Part shown: in pieces, positions 22,524 to 26,985 of the stretch
Layout: each line of letters opens with the position of its first letter
Numbering within the stretch: position 1 is the first letter of the stretch
NCBI RefSeq assembly: GCF_043951865.1
Contig: NZ_JBINJF010000039.1
Span: 1 to 26,985 of the forward strand
Length of the DNA stretch: 26,985 nt
Direction: 5' to 3'
Source: JAMQKA01 sp043951865
GTDB lineage: Bacteria > Bacteroidota > Rhodothermia > Balneolales > Balneolaceae
Made by a program: the position numbers and the translations under genes
Notes under the pieces: generated by a model
Database searches by the model: none
Told to the model about the DNA's origin: nothing
The model's input: only the letters and a program-made list of their open reading frames with translations

Positions 22524-24482
22524 TTAGTTTGAATTTGAATGATCAGGAACTTCCTTGTTCTCGATCTCCTCGTTTAGATTAGAAATAAATTCAGAAAAAT
22601 CAAAAGTTCCGATATCGCCTTCTTTATGACGGCGAACGGAGACCGTTCCCTCTTTCTGTTCATCTCCACCTACTATTAACATGTATGGGATCTTACTCGT
22701 TTCAGCATCCCGTATTTTTCCGCCAATTTGCTCACTCCGCTCATCAACTTCAACACGGATATCATTTTTTTTCAGCTCAGAGGCGCATTGGCGGGCATAT
22801 TCGTTAAACTCATCTGCGATCGGGATGACTTTGACCTGCACCGGTGACAACCAGACGGGAAAATCACCGGCAAAATGTTCGATCAGGATACTGCAGAAAC
22901 GCTCCATAGAGCCAAAGGGGGCACGGTGGATGATTACGGGCCGGTGCTTCTCATTGTCAGAACCGATATATGTCAGATCGAAGCGCTCCGGCATAACGTA
23001 ATCTACCTGAACCGTTCCGAGCTGCCATTTGCGGCCGATGGCATCCTTGATTATAAAATCAATTTTGGGCCCGTAAAAACTGGCCTCTCCGCGACCGATG
23101 AAGTAGTCCAGCCCCATGTCATCGGCAACTTCCCTGATCTGTTGCTCAGCCTTGTCCCAGGAGGAAACATCGCCTGCATATTTTTCGGTATCCTCGGGAT
23201 CCCGGAAAGACAGGCGGGTTTTGACCGGCATCTCAAACGTCTTGAATACAAGCTGCGTCAGATCGATGGCATTGAGCAGTTCGTCCTTCAACTGCTCTTC
23301 CATACAGTAAATATGTGCGTCATCCTGGGTGAAGCCCCTGACCCGGGAAAGCCCGCTCAGCTCCCCGGACTGCTCGTACCGGTAAACAGAACCGAACTCT
23401 GCGAGCCGGATCGGCAGATCCCTGTATGATCGCAGTTTGGAGGAATAGATCCGGTGATGGTGAGGACAATTCATGGGCTTGAGCAGGTACTCCTCGTCGT
23501 CAACTTTAATCGGTGCAAACTGTGACTCTTTGTAGTAGGGATAGTGCCCCGAGGTTTTGTACAGCTCAATATTCCCGATATGAGGTGTTATAACCTCCTG
23601 GTAATTTCTTTTTAGCAGTTCCTCCTTCAGAAATTCTTCGAGTGTTCTTCGCAGTACGGTGCCTTTGGGCTTCCAGACCGGCAGGCCCTGGCCCACCATC
23701 GAATCCATCATGTATAGATCAAGTTCCTTGCCGAGCTTGCGGTGGTCGCGGCGCTTGGCTTCCTCCATCTGGTGGACATACTCCTTCAACAGTTTCTGTT
23801 TTGGAAAAGAGATCCCGTAGATCCGTGTCAGCTGCTTGCTGTCCACGTCGCCGCGCCAGTAAGCCCCGGCCACATTGGTGAGCTTAACGGCTTTCACCCG
23901 CCCCGTATCCGGGATGTGGGGCCCCCGGCAGAGGTCCGTAAAATCCCCCTGCGTGTAAAAGGTGATATTTCCGTCTTCAAGATCCTGGATCAGGTCAACT
24001 TTATATTCGTTATCTTTTTTCCTGTAAAACTCGAGCGCTTCCTGTTTCGAAACTTTTTGCCGCTCAAACTCCGATTTCTGACGAGCCTTTTCAATAATCT
24101 TCTGCTCTATCTTTTCAAGATCATCTTTTCCCACGGCCTGATCGCCAAAGTCGATATCGTAATAAAAGCCATTTTCGATCGGGGGACCGATCCCAAATTT
24201 TGCCTCTGGATACAGCTCCTGGATCGCTTCTGCCAGCAGGTGGGCTGAAGAATGCCAAAACGTATATTTGCCGTCTTCGCTATCCCATGTATTAATCGTA
24301 ATGGTTCCATCTTTCTCTATGGGCCGGTCCAGGTCCATAATTTCATCATCAAGCGTAATGCTGAGAGCCTCGCGCGCCAGGCCTTTTGAAATAGATTCTG
24401 CGACCTCGTAGCCGGTAATTCCTTTGCGGTATTCTTTTTGGGAACCGTCGGGGAAGGTTATCGTAATTTTTTCTTCAGACAT
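22524..24482 (-). CDS. thrS: Threonine--tRNA ligase
   Basis: This 652-aa protein has an N-terminal TGS domain (1-62), the editing domain with HSSAH (His77, His81) and, later, the class II core with the zinc/threonine-binding MNCPHH segment, motif 2 (FGSVYRYEQSGELSGLSRVRGFTQDDAHIYC) and motif 3 (HRAPFGSMERF). The C-terminal ~100 residues are the anticodon-binding domain. It is the first gene of the thrS-infC-rpmI-rplT operon. No T-box-like leader is evident upstream. Confidence 0.96.
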   Translation of the reverse strand: MSEEKITITFPDGSQKEYRKGITGYEVAESISKGLAREALSITLDDEIMDLDRPIEKDGTITINTWDSEDGKYTFWHSSAHLLAEAIQELYPEAKFGIGPPIENGFYYDIDFGDQAVGKDDLEKIEQKIIEKARQKSEFERQKVSKQEALEFYRKKDNEYKVDLIQDLEDGNITFYTQGDFTDLCRGPHIPDTGRVKAVKLTNVAGAYWRGDVDSKQLTRIYGISFPKQKLLKEYVHQMEEAKRRDHRKLGKELDLYMMDSMVGQGLPVWKPKGTVLRRTLEEFLKEELLKRNYQEVITPHIGNIELYKTSGHYPYYKESQFAPIKVDDEEYLLKPMNCPHHHRIYSSKLRSYRDLPIRLAEFGSVYRYEQSGELSGLSRVRGFTQDDAHIYCMEEQLKDELLNAIDLTQLVFKTFEMPVKTRLSFRDPEDTEKYAGDVSSWDKAEQQIREVADDMGLDYFIGRGEASFYGPKIDFIIKDAIGRKWQLGTVQVDYVMPERFDLTYIGSDNEKHRPVIIHRAPFGSMERFCSILIEHFAGDFPVWLSPVQVKVIPIADEFNEYARQCASELKKNDIRVEVDERSEQIGGKIRDAETSKIPYMLIVGGDEQKEGTVSVRRHKEGDIGTFDFSEFISNLNEEIENKEVPDHSNSN

Positions 24483-24685
24483 GAATTCAATTTAAAAACT
24501 GTTACCAAGTTTGAGAGCTGGTAAAAATATAAAAAATAGAGGAGAGCTAAAGAGAATTTTACCCCATATTTTTTACCTCAGTCGCGCTAACCCGGATTTC
24601 TCACGAGTATTTTGGATAAAATCATGTAACTTCATGGATGACAATAACTTAAGTTTATAAAAAATTTTCTGCCAAATTATCATTA
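24483..24685. promoter_or_regulatory. thrS upstream AT-rich region
   Basis: This stretch must contain the minus-strand thrS promoter. It is AT-rich, but I cannot assign unambiguous -35/-10 boxes. No gene is seen. Confidence 0.35.
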
Positions 24686-24842
24686 CAGCCTGTAACAGGC
24701 TGCGAAATGGGCCTTTTAGCTGCGTTAAAGGACAAATCACCTGCTCAACGTACCAACGTACGTCTGCACGGCCATTTGCCCTTCGACTTGCTGAAAAACA
24801 AATATATTGGCGAGAAATGCGGGCTAAAGGAAAAATGGCCTG
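24686..24842. repeat. REP-like palindrome cluster
   Basis: A perfect CAGCCTG-taa-CAGGCTG hairpin (24686-24702) is followed by three related units in alternating orientation: 24719-24743 (+), 24767-24793 (-) and 24819-24842 (+), with core GCTGCGTTAAAGG-x-x-AAATC. A tandem AACGTAC pair (24747-24762) sits between the first two. Neighbouring units can pair (AAATGG-g-CC near 24705 with GGCCATTT near 24770; that again with AAATGGCC at 24833). The same core occurs at the window's first bases. Confidence 0.6.
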
Positions 24843-24929
24843 ATCAGTATGTCAATATCAGATGAAGCCAAAAGACTTTTTGAGGAAGGATATTCCAACG
24901 TGCACTTTCGGGTGCGGGTATTTAACGAA

Positions 24930-25078
24930 AATGTTAAGTTAATATGAAATCAGGAATGGGAATCCCCGAAAAGAGCTCGTTAATTAGCATGTATGGCAAT
25001 CACCTGTTTTTAGCATGTAGTTCGCGTTAAAGACGGAAAACATGAATTATCGCCCCGAATGTTAAGGTTCACATGAAA
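24930..25078. repeat. Direct repeats in a gene-poor stretch
   Basis: AATGTTAAG-TTAATATGAAA (24930-24949) recurs as AATGTTAAG-GTTCACATGAAA (25058-25078), and TTAGCATGTA occurs at 24984-24993 and 25010-25019. The arrangement resembles recombinase arm sites or a decayed element end, but nothing proves it. A 32-codon frame at 24849-24947 is too short to call. Confidence 0.35.
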
Positions 25079-25379
25079 AACTTCACAACGTGTTGAAATT
25101 AAATGCTGCTCTTATATTTTAAGACCGGATATTTCTGTAAACAGATAATCTATTTCGTGGAAAATCCGGGTTAATATGTGTTTCTTCTTATATTTATTTT
25201 TTGGTCGTGAAGCAGACGGTTGATCGCAGTCTTGTTGGCTTCTTCTAAAAAATCCATTACAACGGTTCTCTTTCATGCTCTTTACTTGTGGCGTTAACAG
25301 CTTGCTTTAATTATAATGTATGGAAATCGATAAACGGATATCCATCGTAACCATCTCAATCCACTAGCAACACATAATT
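25079..25379. promoter_or_regulatory. Upstream region of the FGE-like gene
   Basis: No gene is supported here; a 54-codon minus-strand frame (25276-25112) has no recognisable features. TATAAT at 25312-25317 is a good -10 candidate for the plus-strand gene about 65 bp downstream, but no -35 box lies at standard spacing. Confidence 0.35.
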
Positions 25380-26426
25380 TTGACTACATTTCACAATTTT
25401 TTTCGGAAGCAGTTCCTTCCTCGGGCGTGGTACCTCGTATTCGGAATTATTTTGGTGGCTTCCACCATCTATCCTGAAAAAGCCGGCAATCCGCCGGTAT
25501 CAGAAGATTTTGAGCCATACACCGAACCGATACCCGGCTCTGATCAGGCGATTCAGATGACACCGGTCCCGGGTGGCACGTTTGTGATGGGCAGTCCCCC
25601 GGAGGAGACGGGGCGTGAAGAGGATGAAGGGCCGTCCAAAAAAGTGTCTGTCGATTCCTTCTGGATGGGGATTCACGAAATTACATGGGATCAGTATGAT
25701 CTGTTTGTAAAAGAAGAGATCGAAGACCTGAAGGGACAGCTGCCGGCCTCGGGAGACGTTGCCCTGCAGGCGGATGCGGTGTCGCTTCCCACCCCGCCTT
25801 ATGTGGACATGAGTTTCGGGATGGGTCGCGAAAGATATCCCGCTATTAATATGACCCACTACGCCGCTGTTATGTATACCAAGTGGCTGACGGCAAAGAC
25901 CGGGCACTTCTACCGGTTGCCCACCGAAGCGGAATGGGAATACGCCTGCCGCGCGGGGAGTAACACGGCATATTCTTTTGGTGAAGATGTTACGGCCCTG
26001 GACGAATACGGCTGGTACGAAGGCAACAGTGACGGCCAGTATCACCATGTGGGAGAGAAAAAGCCCAATGAACTGGGACTCTACGACATGCACGGGAACG
26101 TGGCGGAGTGGACGATGGACCAGTATCACGAAGACTATTTCGACCGAATTGAGGAAGGTGCTGAAAACCCGCTTTTTCTCCCGGACCAGCTGTATCCCCG
26201 ATCGCTGCGCGGGGGCGGGTGGTCGCAGGAGGCCGCGGAACTTCGATGTGCCAGCCGGCAATACTCGGTCAAGCGGTGGAAACGCAGGGATCCGCAATTG
26301 CCTAAAAGTCGTTGGTGGCTGACGGATGCCCCCTTTGTGGGCTTTCGGGTAGTCCGGCCGGCTGACCCACCGCCCCCGGAAGAGATGGAACAGTACTGGA
26401 TTGATGCAATTGAGGATTATAACTAG
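25380..26426 (+). CDS. Exported FGE/SUMF-family (formylglycine-generating-like) protein
   Basis: This 348-aa protein, starting at TTG 25380, has a signal-anchor-like N-terminus (WYLVFGIILVASTIY) and an FGE-sulfatase domain (PF03781) over about residues 60-335: MTPVPGGTFVMGSP, FWMGIHEITWDQY, YRLPTEAEWEYACRAG, GLYDMHGNVAEW, RSLRGGGW and VGFRVVRP. The two active-site cysteines of true formylglycine-generating enzymes are absent: after RGGGW the only cysteine is Cys290 in RCASR. It is therefore probably not a sulfatase-activating oxidase but a binding or structural relative. No sulfatase gene is in the window. TTG is chosen because no in-frame ATG precedes the signal segment. A Tat-signal gene follows 475 bp downstream. 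Confidence 0.75.
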   Translation: MTTFHNFFRKQFLPRAWYLVFGIILVASTIYPEKAGNPPVSEDFEPYTEPIPGSDQAIQMTPVPGGTFVMGSPPEETGREEDEGPSKKVSVDSFWMGIHEITWDQYDLFVKEEIEDLKGQLPASGDVALQADAVSLPTPPYVDMSFGMGRERYPAINMTHYAAVMYTKWLTAKTGHFYRLPTEAEWEYACRAGSNTAYSFGEDVTALDEYGWYEGNSDGQYHHVGEKKPNELGLYDMHGNVAEWTMDQYHEDYFDRIEEGAENPLFLPDQLYPRSLRGGGWSQEAAELRCASRQYSVKRWKRRDPQLPKSRWWLTDAPFVGFRVVRPADPPPPEEMEQYWIDAIEDYN

Positions 26427-26741
26427 TGCCGATTTCAACCATGAACTTTCAGCTTTACCATAAAGACAGATGTCACGATACTGTAGATTTCCCCGGAATA
26501 GCGGTTCAAACAGTAACGTTCCATGATCGGCATAATCTGCATTCTGTGGGAAAGGGCCGAAATCCAGGTTGCTGTGTTACCCGTGTTACCCTGGATCAGT
26601 TACCTTAGTTCGCAGTCGTTTATTGTAATTGAGATTTTCCAAGAACAACAAGAACAAATTGAAAATAAATACTTAACATAAATATATCTGTGTGTTGGTA
26701 ACCAAATTTGAATTTACAACCGGAATGACAGTGTCTTTCCA
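26427..26741. other. Spacer after the FGE-like gene
   Basis: No terminator or gene is evident. A 60-codon frame overlapping the preceding stop has no protein-like features. Tandem GTTACCC-type units (about 26576-26592) are the only pattern. Confidence 0.3.
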
Positions 26742-26823
26742 AGAGGGCTTTGAAAGACCAGGAGTTTTGTCCAGGTTCAAAAATGCAGAAATTGGACAAA
26801 AGAACGGTTTTACAAAGACCTCT
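26742..26823. mobile_element. MITE-like element, copy 3
   Basis: The 18-bp ends AGAGG-g-CTTTG-a-AA-g-ACC and GGT-t-TT-a-CAAAG-a-CCTCT are complementary except at three symmetric positions. Inside, TTTTGTCC (26765-26772) pairs with GGACAAAA (26794-26801). The outer motif matches the ends of the elements at 158 and 13913, but the interior differs. The flanks CTTTCCAA and CTTTCAAA (one mismatch) may be a decayed target duplication. At 82 bp it cannot encode a transposase. Confidence 0.55.
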
Positions 26824-26901
26824 TTCAAATAAATATATCGCTCCCGCCGATGGGACTGTTACGGATCGCGGAGTGTAAACTTTAACCATGAGTCGGATAT
26901 T

Positions 26902-26985
26902 ATGAGTAATCAAAAAGATCAGAACAACAGCAAACGGAATATTTCGAGACGTGATTTTGTAAAGACCTCTTCGTCGCTGGCGGCG
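26902..26985 (+). CDS. Tat-signal protein, N-terminus only
   Basis: The first 28 codons are present before the window ends. The start MSNQKDQNNSKRNISRRDFV holds a twin-arginine motif (SRRDFVK) followed by the beginning of a Ser/Ala-rich hydrophobic segment. This is typical of Tat-exported oxidoreductases (often Gfo/Idh/MocA) in related genomes, but the family cannot be determined from what is visible. Confidence 0.65.
   Translation, partial: MSNQKDQNNSKRNISRRDFVKTSSSLAA

Noticed and set aside
24700..24850. Possible CRISPR-like repeat spacing in the palindrome cluster
   Set aside because: Units alternate in orientation, differ in sequence and have unequal gaps; no cas genes are nearby.
24918..24940. 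ATTTAAC and GTTAAGT boxes resembling integron attC core sites
   Set aside because: The second pair of boxes and the long palindromic fold of a real attC site are missing, and no integron integrase or cassette genes are present.
24849..24947. 32-codon plus-strand frame after the REP-like cluster
   Set aside because: Too short, begins beside a repeat unit and ends inside a direct repeat; protein-like look is not enough.
25112..25276. 54-codon minus-strand frame upstream of the FGE-like gene
   Set aside because: AT-rich spacer with several overlapping short frames; no ribosome binding site or conserved pattern.
26426..26608. 60-codon frame after the FGE-like gene
   Set aside because: Starts on the last base of the preceding stop codon, lacks a ribosome binding site and has no recognisable features.

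Overview
The window looks like the chromosome of a Balneolota/Rhodothermota-type bacterium (Bacteroidota superphylum, Gracilimonas/Fodinibius-like). That rests on the gene set: a PVC-type heme-binding HEAT protein, GMC dehydrogenases with Tat-exported gluconate-2-dehydrogenase-subunit-3 partners, a DUF1080 (3-keto-disaccharide hydrolase) protein, a Gfo/Idh/MocA oxidoreductase and an FGE-like protein. It also rests on AT-rich spacers with weak ribosome binding sites. No rRNA or tRNA is present to settle the taxonomy.

Region 1 (about 366-13718) is a carbohydrate-oxidation locus. A minus-strand lipoprotein with a beta-propeller, HEAT repeats and one CxxCH heme site diverges from a plus-strand run: exported phosphotriesterase-like metallohydrolase, Tat-exported TIM-barrel sugar isomerase/epimerase, GMC dehydrogenase 1, its Tat-lipoprotein small subunit, and a DUF1080 hydrolase. 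A second GMC/small-subunit pair lies on the minus strand (12352-9965), and a cytoplasmic Gfo/Idh/MocA oxidoreductase diverges from it (12555-13718). From known families the set fits oxidation of a glycoside at C3 in the periplasm, cleavage of the 3-keto glycoside, and later reduction or isomerisation of the keto sugar. The substrate and the division of labour between the two dehydrogenases cannot be read from sequence.

Region 2 (about 14100-24500) is minus-strand housekeeping: a TPR membrane protein, LolD-type ABC ATPase, YmdB-family phosphodiesterase, a candidate 6S-like RNA, zapA with an overlapping coiled-coil partner, pheT, pheS, rplT, rpmI, infC (non-canonical start codon) and thrS. Rho-independent terminators follow rplT, the TPR gene, the Gfo/Idh/MocA gene and the heme lipoprotein gene.

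Region 3 (about 24500-26985) is a gene-poor stretch with a REP-like palindrome cluster, then an FGE/SUMF-like exported protein and the first 28 codons of a Tat-signal protein cut by the window end.

The intergenic DNA is unusually rich in structured repeats. Two related 120-126 bp elements with compensating hairpin changes lie beyond two terminators, one flanked by a 9-bp direct repeat and next to a coding relic. A third 82-bp element and a solo end share the same terminal motif. GTGAGTC/GTGGGTC inverted repeats fill the gap between dehydrogenase and small subunit in both paralogous pairs. A long imperfect palindrome separates pheS from pheT, and REP-like units occur near 24.7 kb and at the window's first bases.
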